Assembly: GCA_903921725.1 (NCBI GenBank)
Contig: CAIXRA010000040.1
Coordinates: 97,664 to 161,663 of the forward strand
Length of the DNA: 64,000 nucleotides
Direction of reading: 5' to 3'
Source: an uncultured Lentisphaerota bacterium
GTDB taxonomy: Bacteria > Verrucomicrobiota > Lentisphaeria > Oligosphaerales > CAITYL01
Shown: positions 46,208-58,333 of the stretch, in pieces
How the letters are laid out: every line of letters begins with the position of its first letter
Numbering within the stretch: position 1 is the stretch's first letter
Position numbers and translations under genes: made by a program
Notes under the pieces: generated by a model
Seen by the model: only the letters and a program-made list of their open reading frames with translations
The model's database searches: none
What the model was told of the DNA's origin: nothing

Positions 46208-47742
46208 AGCGACGAGCCGCGCTTTTCGCGCTGGGGTGCCGGCTGAACCAGGCGGAGGCAGGTCTGCTCGCCGACCAGCTCCGCACCGCCGGATTCGAGA
46301 TCGTGCCCTGGGGCGGACCGGCGGAACTCCTGGTGGTCAACAGCTGCACCGTCACCGCCGCCGCCGCCGCCAAGACCCGCAACATCGTCCGTGCCGCCCG
46401 CAAACGCTGCCCCGGCGCCTTCCTCGCGCTCACCGGCTGCGACGCCACCATCGCCGCCGACGCCTGGGCCGCCGACAATGCCGCCGTGGACCTCATCCTC
46501 TCCAACGCGGACAAGCACACCCTGCCGGAACGCCTCCCCGCCGCGCTCTTTCCCACCGCCCAACTGCCTCCAGCGCCGGGCGGGACGCCCGGCGGAAGCG
46601 GGCGGGACGCCCACGCTCCCGTGGAAACCGACCGACGACAGCACCACCTCCAGCACCGGGCGGGACGCCCGGCGGAAGCGGGCGGGACGCCCACGCTCCC
46701 GTGGAAACCGTCCGACTGCCCGACTGCGGAACCGCCTCCAGCACCGGGCGGGACGCCCGGCGAAAGCGGGCGGGACGCCCACGCTCCCGTGGAAACCGCC
46801 CGACCGCCTCACAGCCCGACCTTCACCCTGCCGGGGACCGCCGGGCTCACCGACCGCAAGCGCGCCAACCTGAAGATCCAGGAAGGCTGCAACGTCAACT
46901 GCAGCTACTGCATCATCCCGAAAGCCCGCGGCGAACCCCGTTCCCGCACCTGGGACGACGTGCTGCGCGAAACCGCCGGGCTGGCGGCGCGCGGACACCG
47001 CGAGATCGTGCTCACCGGCATCAACCTGGCGCTGTACGACGACCACGGCCGGCGCCTGCCGGAACTCGTCCGCGCCATTCTCCGCCACGCGGAGGGGTTC
47101 CGCCTGCGCCTCAGCTCGCTGGAACCGGGGCCGGAACTGCCGCGCATCGTGGAGCTGATGGCGGAGGAGCCGCGCGTCTGCCGCCACCTGCACCTGCCGC
47201 TGCAGTACGCCGACGACCGCATCCTCGCCGCCATGCGCCGCCCGTACACGCTCCGCGCCTATGCGGAGTTCGCACGCGACGCCGCCCGCCGCATCCCCGG
47301 GCTCTGCCTCGGCACCGACATCATCACCGGCTTCCCCGGGGAGACGGACGAAATCTTCGCGGCCTGCCGCGGCGCGCTCGCGGAACTGCCGCTGGCCCAT
47401 CTCCACGTCTTCACCTTCTCCCCGCGCCCCGGAACGGCCGCCGCCGCGCTGCCCGGCCGCGTGCGGGACAGCCTCGCCCGCAAACGCCGCCTGGAACTGG
47501 ACGCGCTCGGCCGGACGCTGGCGGAAACGTTCGTCCGTTCGCGCATCGGGACAACGGCCGAGGTGCTGGTCGAGAAGCGGCGGACGGACGGGACGCTGAC
47601 GGGCGTCAGCGGCGAGTTCCTGGAGATTGCCGTCACCGGCGCCCCGGCGGAGGTCCGGGAAAAAATGCTGGTCACCGCCCGCGTCACCCAGAGTACCGGC
47701 GGCCGCGCCGCCCTCGCGGAATATGAAGGGCATGGCCGGTAG
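46204..47742 (+). CDS. mtaB: tRNA t6A37 methylthiotransferase MtaB with repeat-derived insertion
   Basis: A 512-residue radical SAM enzyme that adds a methylthio group to t6A37 of ANN-decoding tRNAs. The N-terminal UPF0004 domain carries three cluster cysteines (ALGCRLNQAE, NSCTVT, LTGCDA); the radical SAM motif is CNVNCSYC. The YxxVFTFSPRPGT-like HVFTFSPRPGT and a C-terminal TRAM-like domain follow. GTG 46204 overlaps the AI-2E gene (GTGA). Between the UPF0004 and radical SAM domains (residues about 120-215) lies an extra stretch made of three GC-rich repeats, which makes the protein about 70 residues longer than usual. The frame stays open through it, so the gene is probably functional. Confidence 0.93.
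   Translation: MKRRAALFALGCRLNQAEAGLLADQLRTAGFEIVPWGGPAELLVVNSCTVTAAAAAKTRNIVRAARKRCPGAFLALTGCDATIAADAWAADNAAVDLILSNADKHTLPERLPAALFPTAQLPPAPGGTPGGSGRDAHAPVETDRRQHHLQHRAGRPAEAGGTPTLPWKPSDCPTAEPPPAPGGTPGESGRDAHAPVETARPPHSPTFTLPGTAGLTDRKRANLKIQEGCNVNCSYCIIPKARGEPRSRTWDDVLRETAGLAARGHREIVLTGINLALYDDHGRRLPELVRAILRHAEGFRLRLSSLEPGPELPRIVELMAEEPRVCRHLHLPLQYADDRILAAMRRPYTLRAYAEFARDAARRIPGLCLGTDIITGFPGETDEIFAACRGALAELPLAHLHVFTFSPRPGTAAAALPGRVRDSLARKRRLELDALGRTLAETFVRSRIGTTAEVLVEKRRTDGTLTGVSGEFLEIAVTGAPAEVREKMLVTARVTQSTGGRAALAEYEGHGR
46568..46797 (+). repeat. Three copies of a 62-bp palindromic repeat inside mtaB
   Basis: Copies lie at 46568-46629, 46648-46709 and 46736-46797, with spacers of 18 and 26 bases. 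Each contains CCGGGCGGGACGCCCGG, a hairpin with stem GCCGGGCG/CGCCCGGC in copies 1-2, followed by GCGGGCGGGACGCCCACGC and CCCGTGGAAACC. Copies 1 and 3 are read in one frame (GRDAHAPVET) and copy 2 in another (GGTPTLPWKP), all without stops. Copies are nearly identical, so they spread recently. Confidence 0.92.
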
Positions 47743-47755
47743 GAGAGGGTTGCAA

Positions 47756-47812
47756 CGCCACAGAACCACAGAGAAACATCGCGCGGAGGCGCAGAGACGC
47801 AGAGACCGCGCG
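47756..47812 (+). repeat. CACAGAG / GCAGAGAC short direct repeats
   Basis: The leader between mtaB and the next gene contains CCACAGAACCACAGAG and GGCGCAGAGACGCAGAGAC. The same word family recurs at 53629-53657 and, inverted, at 53718-53746 in the atp operon, and as GAGGCGCAGAGG at 44162. Confidence 0.5.
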
Positions 47813-47824
47813 GAAGGTGATGAC

Positions 47825-49096
47825 ATGACCAAGCACACACACAAGCTCCCGGCGGGAATCGCCATTCACGCCTGCATCGCGGCGCTGGCGGCGCTCTTCG
47901 TGGCGCTGCGCTTTCCGCACGACGCGCCGGACACCGCGCGCTACCTGGACGAGGCGCGGAACCTGGCAATCCAGGGCGTGTTCTCGCTGGACGGCGCAAG
48001 CCCGACAACGCGCGACGTGCCGGGGTTCCCGTTCCTGCTTGCGATCTTCATCAAGGCCGGGCTCGATCCGGTCTTCTGGGCGCGGCTGGCGAACGCCCTC
48101 TGCATCGGCTTCATCGCCGCGGGTTGCGGCCGGATTACGCGGATCCTGACGGCCGGCACGCGCTGGCGCGAGCTTTCCACCGTGCTCGCCGTCTACGCGG
48201 GCGGCCTCTTCCCGACCGTCCTCGGCTGCTCGCTCTTCGCGCTGACGGAACTTCCGTTCACGGCGCTCTGGCTGTGGAGCCATCTCTTCCTGCTGGAGGC
48301 CGTCTGCAGTTCCGGCCGGAACACGCCGGGACGCTGGGCGGCGGCGGGCGCGCTGCTCGGCCTCGCCTGCCTCGTCCGGCCGGTTCCTCTGCTCTATCCG
48401 GCGCTGCTCCTGCCCGCGCTGCTGCTGGCTGCGGCGTTGCGGAGTTCGCACCAACTGCCGTTCCGGGAGCGCTTCTTCCGGCCGTGGCCCCGCGCGGCGC
48501 TGTTCCTCGGCGCGATGGCGGCCGTCGTCCTGCCGTGGACGGCGCGCAATTTCGCCGTGACGGGCGGTTTCCTTCCGCTGAACGACGGCGCTGGCATGCA
48601 CCTCTACATCGGCGCCTCGCAGGAATGGCGCGGGGAATATCCGGACTTTGAGCCCGTGATGCCGCTCCTAGAACAGGGGATGACGCTCGGCGAGGCGAAC
48701 CGCGAGCTGGGGCGACAGGCGCGGGAGAGCATCCGGAACCATCCCGCGGCGTGGGCCGGTCTGCTGCCGGTCAAATGGAAACGGCTCTGGCTGGAAGTGC
48801 CCGGCGCCAAGCGGCAGATCCAGTCGCGGACGCTGAAGCTGGCGCTCACGGGGTTTGCGGCGTGCAGCCTGCTGCTGGCCGCGGCGGGCGTGTGGCGGTT
48901 CCGGCGCGAACCGGCGGCGTGGCTGCTGCTGCTTCCGGCGTGCTATCTGACCGGCGTCCACGGCGTTCTTTTCGCCATGGCGCGCTTCCGGATTCCGGCG
49001 GAGCCGTACCTGGCCTGCCTGGCCGTTGCGGCGGTGGCGCCGCTGCTTGGCGCGGCGTGGCTGCGAATCAGGAACCGCCGCGGCGGCGCTGCTTGA
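47825..49096 (+). CDS. Multi-spanning membrane glycosyltransferase-like protein (GT39/GT-C type)
   Basis: A 423-residue membrane protein with about ten hydrophobic segments. The first periplasmic loop has the acidic pair DAPDTARYLDEA, the position of the catalytic Asp/Glu in GT-C enzymes using polyprenyl-phosphate sugars. GLACLVRPVPLLYP and LPWTARNFAVTGGFLPLNDGAG (LRN/ARN-type loop) are common in the ArnT/PMT-like family. The ATG at 47825 is preceded by GGAAGGTGA. Acceptor unknown. Its last 29 bases overlap the end of atpC on the opposite strand. Confidence 0.72.
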   Translation: MTKHTHKLPAGIAIHACIAALAALFVALRFPHDAPDTARYLDEARNLAIQGVFSLDGASPTTRDVPGFPFLLAIFIKAGLDPVFWARLANALCIGFIAAGCGRITRILTAGTRWRELSTVLAVYAGGLFPTVLGCSLFALTELPFTALWLWSHLFLLEAVCSSGRNTPGRWAAAGALLGLACLVRPVPLLYPALLLPALLLAAALRSSHQLPFRERFFRPWPRAALFLGAMAAVVLPWTARNFAVTGGFLPLNDGAGMHLYIGASQEWRGEYPDFEPVMPLLEQGMTLGEANRELGRQARESIRNHPAAWAGLLPVKWKRLWLEVPGAKRQIQSRTLKLALTGFAACSLLLAAAGVWRFRREPAAWLLLLPACYLTGVHGVLFAMARFRIPAEPYLACLAVAAVAPLLGAAWLRIRNRRGGAA

Positions 49097-49487
49097 CGTT
49101 GAGCAGCGCGATGGAACGGGTCAACGAGGCGTTGACCGTGGCGGCCTCCTCAGCGGAGAGCTTGCCCTTGAGCCGTTCCTCGGCGCGCTTGCGGGCCTCC
49201 TCGGCCTTCAACTCGTCAATCTCATCGGCCTTCAGCGCCATGTCGGTGAAGATGACGACCTTCTCGCCGGTGATCTTGACGAACCCCTCGCCGACCGCCA
49301 GGTAGCAGTGGGAGTTGTCCGGCTTGCGCACGGCGATCTCCCCGGCCTCCAGCAGCGTCAGCACCGGCACGTGCAGCGGATGGATCTCCATCTCGCCCTC
49401 GGTTCCGGGCACGGTGACATAGGCGACCGGCTCGTCGAAGATCAGCCCGGTCGGTGTCACGATTTCAAGTTGAAGGGTGTTGGACAT
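49068..49487 (-). CDS. atpC: ATP synthase F1 epsilon subunit
   Basis: A 139-residue central-stalk protein with the N-terminal beta-sandwich (LQLEIVTPTGLIFDEPVAYV; GEMEIHPLHVPVLTLL; GEGFVKITGEKVVIFTD) and a C-terminal helical hairpin (DELKAEEARKRAEERLKGKL). It is the last gene of the atp operon. It can inhibit ATP hydrolysis in the extended conformation. The stop region overlaps the convergent membrane glycosyltransferase by 29 bases, leaving no room for an independent terminator. Confidence 0.95.
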   Translation of the reverse strand: MSNTLQLEIVTPTGLIFDEPVAYVTVPGTEGEMEIHPLHVPVLTLLEAGEIAVRKPDNSHCYLAVGEGFVKITGEKVVIFTDMALKADEIDELKAEEARKRAEERLKGKLSAEEAATVNASLTRSIALLNVKQRRRGGS

Positions 49488-49533
49488 GATTTATTTCTCG
49501 CGCTGAGACGCAGGGGCGCAGTATGGAGACGGA

Positions 49534-51938
<2,405 letters not shown>

Positions 51939-51962
51939 GCCGTTTGTTTCCAAGCCCTTGTC

Positions 51963-52049
51963 ATCCACAGATTACGCGGAACAGACGAGCCGCTTCATGC
52001 CCCGTTCTGTTCTTGCGCTGCCTCTGTGCAATCTGTGTAATCTGTGGAT
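51963..52049. repeat. Inverted repeat in the atpA-atpG spacer
   Basis: A perfect 13-bp inverted repeat ATCCACAGATTAC (51963-51975) / GTAATCTGTGGAT (52037-52049) frames 61 bases of spacer between atpA and atpG. Further weaker repeats of ATCTGTG lie inside the right arm. It could fold in the mRNA and affect relative expression. Confidence 0.65.
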
Positions 52050-52055
52050 TTTTTC

Positions 52056-53588
<1,533 letters not shown>

Positions 53589-53628
53589 GGTTTATGGTTC
53601 CGTATTACCCGGTTGCAGAAACTCGTGG

Positions 53629-53747
53629 ATTAGCCACAGAGGACACAGAGATCACAGAGTGGATGTTGAATGGCCGGAAGGAGCCGGCCAGCTTTTTTAC
53701 CGTTGCTTTTCTACTGGTTTCTCTGTGTGCTCTGCGTCCTCTGTGGC
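53629..53747. repeat. Inverted CACAGAG repeat element in the atpH-atpA spacer
   Basis: Arms of about 28 bases with 3 mismatches: the left arm (from about 53631) begins AGCCACAGAGGACACAGAG and the right arm (ending about 53747) ends CTCTGCGTCCTCTGTGGCT. Inside, about 57 bases have no gene. The arms are themselves built of CACAGAG units, so the element looks like a small non-autonomous mobile repeat. Confidence 0.7.
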
Positions 53748-53757
53748 TGAAAATGCC

Positions 53758-54156
53758 TTACTCGTTCATCTTCGCCTGGAGCTGCTGGAGGCGGCCGCGG
53801 ACGCTGCCGTCGAACACGTCGCTGCCGACCTGCACACGGACGCCGCCGATCAGCCCCGCGTTCTCCACATATTCGAATTCCAACCCGGCGCCGTAGCGCG
53901 CCGTGAGCCCCGAAACCAACTCGGCGCGGATGGCGTCCGGAATCGGCGCGGCGCTCTCCACAATGGCGGTGCGGCGGCGCATCTGCAGCCGGACGCGGCG
54001 GAGGAACTGCTGCGCCACGGCGGCGTAGCCTCGCGGCTTCTGCTCCAGCAGCAGCGTCACGGCCCGGCGCACGCGCGCCTCGTCCGGAACGCCGCCCGGC
54101 ATGCAGACGTCCGCCAGCCGTTTCGCATCAGTTTTTGATTTGCGGGTTGCGCGCAT
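53758..54156 (-). CDS. atpH: ATP synthase F1 delta subunit, short form
   Basis: A 132-residue peripheral-stalk protein joining F1 to the b dimer. The conserved C-terminus ENAGLIGGVRVQVGSDVFDGSVRGRLQQL identifies it. The family is usually about 175-185 residues with a six-helix N-terminal domain; here that domain is shortened and basic (MRATRKSKTDAKRLADVCMPGG). Alternatively the true start lies further upstream in another frame, but the atpF stop at 54175 leaves only 18 bases. Confidence 0.85.
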   Translation of the reverse strand: MRATRKSKTDAKRLADVCMPGGVPDEARVRRAVTLLLEQKPRGYAAVAQQFLRRVRLQMRRRTAIVESAAPIPDAIRAELVSGLTARYGAGLEFEYVENAGLIGGVRVQVGSDVFDGSVRGRLQQLQAKMNE

Positions 54157-54174
54157 GTCGTCGCCTTGTCCTCA

Positions 54175-54729
54175 TCATCCCTTGGCCGTCAGGCTCTGGC
54201 TGACCTCGCGGGCCAGGCGCTCCTGGTCGGCACCGGTCAGCACGCGGCCGACACCCTGCCCGGCAAGCTTGCCGAGAAGCAGCGCCAGCTCCGTCTTCGC
54301 CTCGGCGAGCTGGCGGGCCGCCTCGAGCCGGGCCTCCTCGCGGGCCTTGTCCAGAATCTTGGCGGCGGCGGAGGCGGCGTTTTTCGTGCCCTGCTCGTGG
54401 ACGCGCTGGGCGGCCTCACGGGCATCCTCGATCATCCGCGCGGCCTGCTGATTTGCATGCTGCAGGATCTCGTGCCGCTTCACCTGGGCGTGCTCAAGCT
54501 CCGCCTTCACACGGTCGGCGTTCGCCATGCTCTCGGCGATCTTCTTCCGCCGCGCCTCCAGCGCCTCCAGGATCGGTTTGTAGGCGAACAGGCGCAACAC
54601 CACGCAGACGACGGCGAAGCTCACCACCTGCACGAAGAAGGCGTTGCTCAACCCGAAGTTTTCCTTGATGGTCCTTCCGGACTCCACCAAGTCGCCCGCA
54701 ATGGACGCCAGCATGAATGGGGAATTCAT
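54175..54729 (-). CDS. atpF: ATP synthase F0 b subunit
   Basis: A 184-residue peripheral-stalk protein: one N-terminal membrane helix (AFFVQVVSFAVVCVVLRLFAY, about 30-50), the usual KPILEALEARRKKI hinge and a long Ala/Glu/Lys-rich coiled coil. Length and layout are normal. It lies between atpE and atpH in the canonical operon order. Confidence 0.95.
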   Translation of the reverse strand: MNSPFMLASIAGDLVESGRTIKENFGLSNAFFVQVVSFAVVCVVLRLFAYKPILEALEARRKKIAESMANADRVKAELEHAQVKRHEILQHANQQAARMIEDAREAAQRVHEQGTKNAASAAAKILDKAREEARLEAARQLAEAKTELALLLGKLAGQGVGRVLTGADQERLAREVSQSLTAKG

Positions 54730-54821
54730 AAGATAATACCCTCAACGCCAACATTTCCGGATCGGCAGGGACGAAACCCCCATCCGCATGCCGGAGGCCG
54801 GACACCGTGCGTCAACACGGA

Positions 54822-55019
54822 TCAGGGAGTCGCCTTGGCCAGATACAGCGCGTAAAACACCACGGCTTCCGCAAACGCAATGGCCAGGATCGCCTGAACC
54901 ATGATCTTCGTCGAGGCACCCGGATTGCGGCCGACCGCCATGGTCGCGCCCAGACCCACCAGACCCACGCCGATGGCCGCGCCCAGCGCCGCCAGACCCA
55001 CGCTCATGTTGCCGAACAT
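54822..55019 (-). CDS. atpE: ATP synthase F0 c subunit
   Basis: A 65-residue hairpin membrane protein, shorter than the usual 70-80. Helix 1 is LAALGAAIGVGLVGLGATMA with the Gly-repeat packing motif; the polar loop is GRNPGAS; helix 2 has the ion-binding Glu in AFAEAVVFYALYLA. The Gln and Ser/Thr that accompany the Glu in sodium-binding c subunits are not present (GVGL rather than GQG; EAVV rather than EST), so proton coupling is more likely. Confidence 0.95.
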   Translation of the reverse strand: MFGNMSVGLAALGAAIGVGLVGLGATMAVGRNPGASTKIMVQAILAIAFAEAVVFYALYLAKATP

Positions 55020-55057
55020 AATAATCTCCTTCTTGCTTGTCGTTGACGTAACCGAAA

Positions 55058-56014
55058 TCAGTGGTGCGCCGCGCCGGGCTCCTCTTCATGCTGGCAGATC
55101 AGCAGCGTGAACACCGCCGTCAGCAGCATGAACACCAGAGCCTGCACCAGCCCCACCAGAAGCTCCATGAAATAAAACGGGATCGGCAGGATGTAGTTCA
55201 TCCACGCCAAGCCACCGTGCATCATGTTGCTCATGACCTCCAGGATGGACTCGCCGGCGTACACGTTGCCGAAGAGACGGAGACTCAGCGAAATCGGGCG
55301 CACCGCAATCGAAATGACCTCCAGGAAGCCGACCGCCAGGAAGATGACAATCATCACCCAGCGCATGGCGCCCGTCGAGTCGCCCTTGGGGCCGAAGGTG
55401 TGCTTGATGACGCCGCCGACGCCCTGCGCCTGCACCGCCCAGACAATCCACAGCATGAAAAAGGACACGGACATCGCCAGCGTCATGTTCAGGTCCGCAT
55501 TGCCGCCGCGGAACAGCGGGGTCGAGACTTCCCGCAGAATGATTCCGCCTTCCTTCACGGGGACGCCCCAGCCGATGGTGCCGACGCCGGGAATCAGGCC
55601 GAACCAGTTGGTCGCCAGGATGAAGATGAAGATGGTGGCGAAGAACCAGAAGGTCTTCTTCGTCAGATCATGCCCCAGGATGCTCTCCAGGAAGTCATGG
55701 AGCGACTCTACGATGAACTCCCATATGTTCTGTAATCTGCCGGGAATCTCCGACATCCGGCGGGTGGCAATCTGGGCGGAGAGGATCAGCAGGAACGCAA
55801 CGATCCAAGTCACCAACATCGAATCGCTCACCGGTACGGGGCCGATATGGAACAGCGGCGCCGCCGCCAGCGGCAGGCCTCCGTGCGACTCCGTCTTTTC
55901 CACGGCGTGCGCTGTGGTTTCCGCCGCACGGCAGAGCAGCGGCAGCAGGAACGCCGCCAGAAAAAGGTAGATTGGAGCGCGCGCACGTTTCACGGATTCA
56001 CCCACCCCCGCCAT
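55058..56014 (-). CDS. atpB: ATP synthase F0 a subunit
   Basis: A 318-residue membrane protein forming the ion half-channels with the c ring. The essential Arg is in SLSLRLFGNVYAGE; ATNWFGLIPG and a C-terminal LVQALVFMLLTAVFTLLI helix are typical. A signal-like hydrophobic N-terminus (YLFLAAFLLPLLCRA) precedes the core. The start could instead be GTG 55993 (MKRARAPIYL), preceded by GGGTGA. It is the first F0F1 gene, 13 bases downstream of the SurA/PpiD-like gene; no atpI gene is visible. Confidence 0.95.
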   Translation of the reverse strand: MAGVGESVKRARAPIYLFLAAFLLPLLCRAAETTAHAVEKTESHGGLPLAAAPLFHIGPVPVSDSMLVTWIVAFLLILSAQIATRRMSEIPGRLQNIWEFIVESLHDFLESILGHDLTKKTFWFFATIFIFILATNWFGLIPGVGTIGWGVPVKEGGIILREVSTPLFRGGNADLNMTLAMSVSFFMLWIVWAVQAQGVGGVIKHTFGPKGDSTGAMRWVMIVIFLAVGFLEVISIAVRPISLSLRLFGNVYAGESILEVMSNMMHGGLAWMNYILPIPFYFMELLVGLVQALVFMLLTAVFTLLICQHEEEPGAAHH

Positions 56015-56027
56015 CCGGCAAAAAACA

Positions 56028-58130
56028 TCAGCGGGTCACGGACTTTCCCTTGGGCTGCCAGCCTTCCGACAGAACCACCTTGGCGTCCGTGTACAGCTTC
56101 TGGAAGAAGGCGCCCACGGCAGCATTCTTCGAGCGCGCCTCAAGCTGGAGCTTCACGCGGGCCTTCTGCGCCTCCATCTCCGCGGCGGCGGGAAGTTTCT
56201 TCGACTTGTAGTAGACGAGGACGGCGCCGTCCTCCGTGTCGAAGGGGGCCAGCATCCTGCCTTCCTTCATGTCGCCCAGGAGCTGCGGAAGCATGCCGAA
56301 TTCCGGCCGCTCCGGCCGCGACATGGCGGAAAACTCCGGCACGGCGGCAAATGTAATCTTCTGCGCGGCGGCGGCGGCGGCAAAGTCGGGGTTCGTCTCC
56401 AGCGTCTTCGTGAGGTCGGAAAAGCTTGTGAACGCCTTGTCGCGGCACAGCTTCATCGCCTTTTCCGCACACATCTGCTTGCGGAGCCGCGCCATGACGG
56501 ACGGGTCATCGGCGGTCGGCAGGCTGCCCGCGACGCGGGAGAGATGGCAGGCGACATAGAAAACGGTGCCGCTGTCGCCGACCACCACATCGGAAAGCGG
56601 GCGGACCTCGTCCAGGGCGCCGGCCTGGCGCGCCAGCTCCGGCTCGTCACCGAACGGGAGGACGGTCGGGAGGTCGGCGCGGAACAGGGCGGTGTCCTTC
56701 AGCGGAATGCCCTGCTTGGCGGCGAGTCCGGAGAACTCCTTCAGCACGCCGGCAACCGAAACCGTCATCTGGTTGTCGATTTTCGCCTTGTACACCGCGT
56801 CGCCGAACTTCTCCGCCGCGCTGCGGGCCAGACGGGCGGCTTCCGCCGCCGCGCTGGCCGGACGAATCTCCGCCTTGACGGTTTCAAAGCTGCGGGCCGG
56901 CTTCACGTCAAGGCACTTGATCAGGTGCAGGCCGAACGGGGACTCCACGATGCCGCTGAGCTCACCCTTCTTCAGGGCGAACGCGGCGTCTTCAAAGGGC
57001 GGCACCATCTGGCCCTTGCCAAAAAATCCGAGATCGCCGCCCTTCGATTTGCTCGGGCAGTCGGAGTTCGCCTTGGCCAGATCCTCAAACTTGGCACCCG
57101 CAACGATCTTGGCGCGGATCTCCTCAAGCTGCTTGCGCTTGGCGGCCTTCTCCTCCGGTTTCGCGCCGGACGCGATACCCAGGAGGATGTGCGCGGCGTC
57201 CACCTGCTGCTCGTACTCCGCCTTGTGCTGTTCGTAGTAGGCCTTGACCATGGCGTCGGTGACCGCGACGGCGGCAGAAAAGTCGGCGGCGGAAAAGACG
57301 GCGACGCGGGCGGTCTTCTGTTCCGGGACATAGTACGGCTTGAGGTAGCGTTCGATGTTGTCCGCCTGCGCAGGCGTCTCTTCTGCAATGCTCTCGGGAG
57401 TCTTTCCAGCCAGCACGTCCTTCCTGAACACTTCCGCCTTCTCTGCGTAGTAGGCTTTCGCGGAGGCGTCCGTGATTTCCAGCTCCGCCTGCTTCACAAA
57501 ATCGGCGGACTTGAAGGTGTGCTCGGCGACGCTGTATTTCGTTTCCAGCATTTCAATCGTCTTGCGGATCTCGTCGGCCTTGGGCGCGGCCGCCTTGTCC
57601 TCCACTGACTTCACCAGGCGGGTGATGGCGATGTTCTCGCGGACAATCTCGTCGAACTCCGCACCGGAAATCGGATAGGTGCGGCTGTCAATCTGGACCT
57701 GCGCCCGGATGATGAACGAGGAGAAGCGTTCCTCGCTGAACGCGCCGTCCGCGCCCTGGAAATCACGCATTCCCTTGATTTCCTTCGCCACGTCCTCGTC
57801 GGAAACCTTGGCGAACCCCTGAAGGCCCGCCTCACGCAGGAGGCACATGCGGAGAAGCGCACCTTCCGTCAACTGGTCGCGGGTGGAAGATTCGAAGGGC
57901 CTGCCGTAACGGAGGCAGACCGCCTTGATGTGCGGAATGAACGCATCTTGGCTGACGGTCTTCCCGTACATCTGTCCGACATCGTTGCGCCCAAAACGGC
58001 TGTTGCCGCGGCTCAGGAAATCGCCGGGGCCCCAAATCAGCACGAAGGGGATGATGATCATGAGACCGATGACGATGAACGTCACGCGCTGGTGTTTATG
58101 AAAGAAACGGTTGCAGGTCGTGATAAACAT
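56028..58130 (-). CDS. SurA/PpiD-like membrane-anchored peptidyl-prolyl isomerase
   Basis: A 700-residue periplasmic folding factor. An N-terminal membrane anchor (VTFIVIGLMIIIPFVLIWG, about 15-33) precedes a SurA-N-like helical region (about 45-170). A parvulin domain follows (about 350-440) with AHILLG, ANSDCPSKSKGGDLGFFGKGQM and the ESPFGLHLIKCLDV end. The long C-terminal part resembles the second, degenerate parvulin and tail of PpiD. It helps outer-membrane and exported proteins fold. The start MFITTCNRFFHKHQR is chosen because the longer frame upstream is non-coding. It is 13 bases before atpB, an unusual partner for the atp operon. Confidence 0.87.
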   Translation of the reverse strand: MFITTCNRFFHKHQRVTFIVIGLMIIIPFVLIWGPGDFLSRGNSRFGRNDVGQMYGKTVSQDAFIPHIKAVCLRYGRPFESSTRDQLTEGALLRMCLLREAGLQGFAKVSDEDVAKEIKGMRDFQGADGAFSEERFSSFIIRAQVQIDSRTYPISGAEFDEIVRENIAITRLVKSVEDKAAAPKADEIRKTIEMLETKYSVAEHTFKSADFVKQAELEITDASAKAYYAEKAEVFRKDVLAGKTPESIAEETPAQADNIERYLKPYYVPEQKTARVAVFSAADFSAAVAVTDAMVKAYYEQHKAEYEQQVDAAHILLGIASGAKPEEKAAKRKQLEEIRAKIVAGAKFEDLAKANSDCPSKSKGGDLGFFGKGQMVPPFEDAAFALKKGELSGIVESPFGLHLIKCLDVKPARSFETVKAEIRPASAAAEAARLARSAAEKFGDAVYKAKIDNQMTVSVAGVLKEFSGLAAKQGIPLKDTALFRADLPTVLPFGDEPELARQAGALDEVRPLSDVVVGDSGTVFYVACHLSRVAGSLPTADDPSVMARLRKQMCAEKAMKLCRDKAFTSFSDLTKTLETNPDFAAAAAAQKITFAAVPEFSAMSRPERPEFGMLPQLLGDMKEGRMLAPFDTEDGAVLVYYKSKKLPAAAEMEAQKARVKLQLEARSKNAAVGAFFQKLYTDAKVVLSEGWQPKGKSVTR

Positions 58131-58216
58131 GAAAACCCCTTTTCTCGTCGGCAATGTCCATCCGGCCATCCGCCATGCCGGACACCGGTCCGGAAAGCGG
58201 GAACAAAAATGGTCAG

Positions 58217-58243
58217 ATAAAATAAGGGGGGAAGCCCTCCCCC
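58217..58243 (-). terminator. Probable terminator downstream of rpe
   Basis: On the minus strand GGGGGA / TTCCCCC pair across a short loop, followed by TTATTTTAT. It lies 90 bases after the rpe stop and upstream of the SurA/PpiD-like gene. Confidence 0.45.
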
Positions 58244-58333
58244 GCAAGTCATTTTACATAAGAAAGATAATGGGATTTATATTTGGAGCACAGCACAGGC
58301 TGTCGGGACGCCGGTGCCGGAGCCGAAGGCGCT

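Noticed and set aside
46560..46800. Possible CRISPR-like array in mtaB
   Set aside because: Repeats are 62 bases, palindromic, only three, with unequal 18- and 26-base spacers, lie inside a conserved gene, and no cas gene is near.
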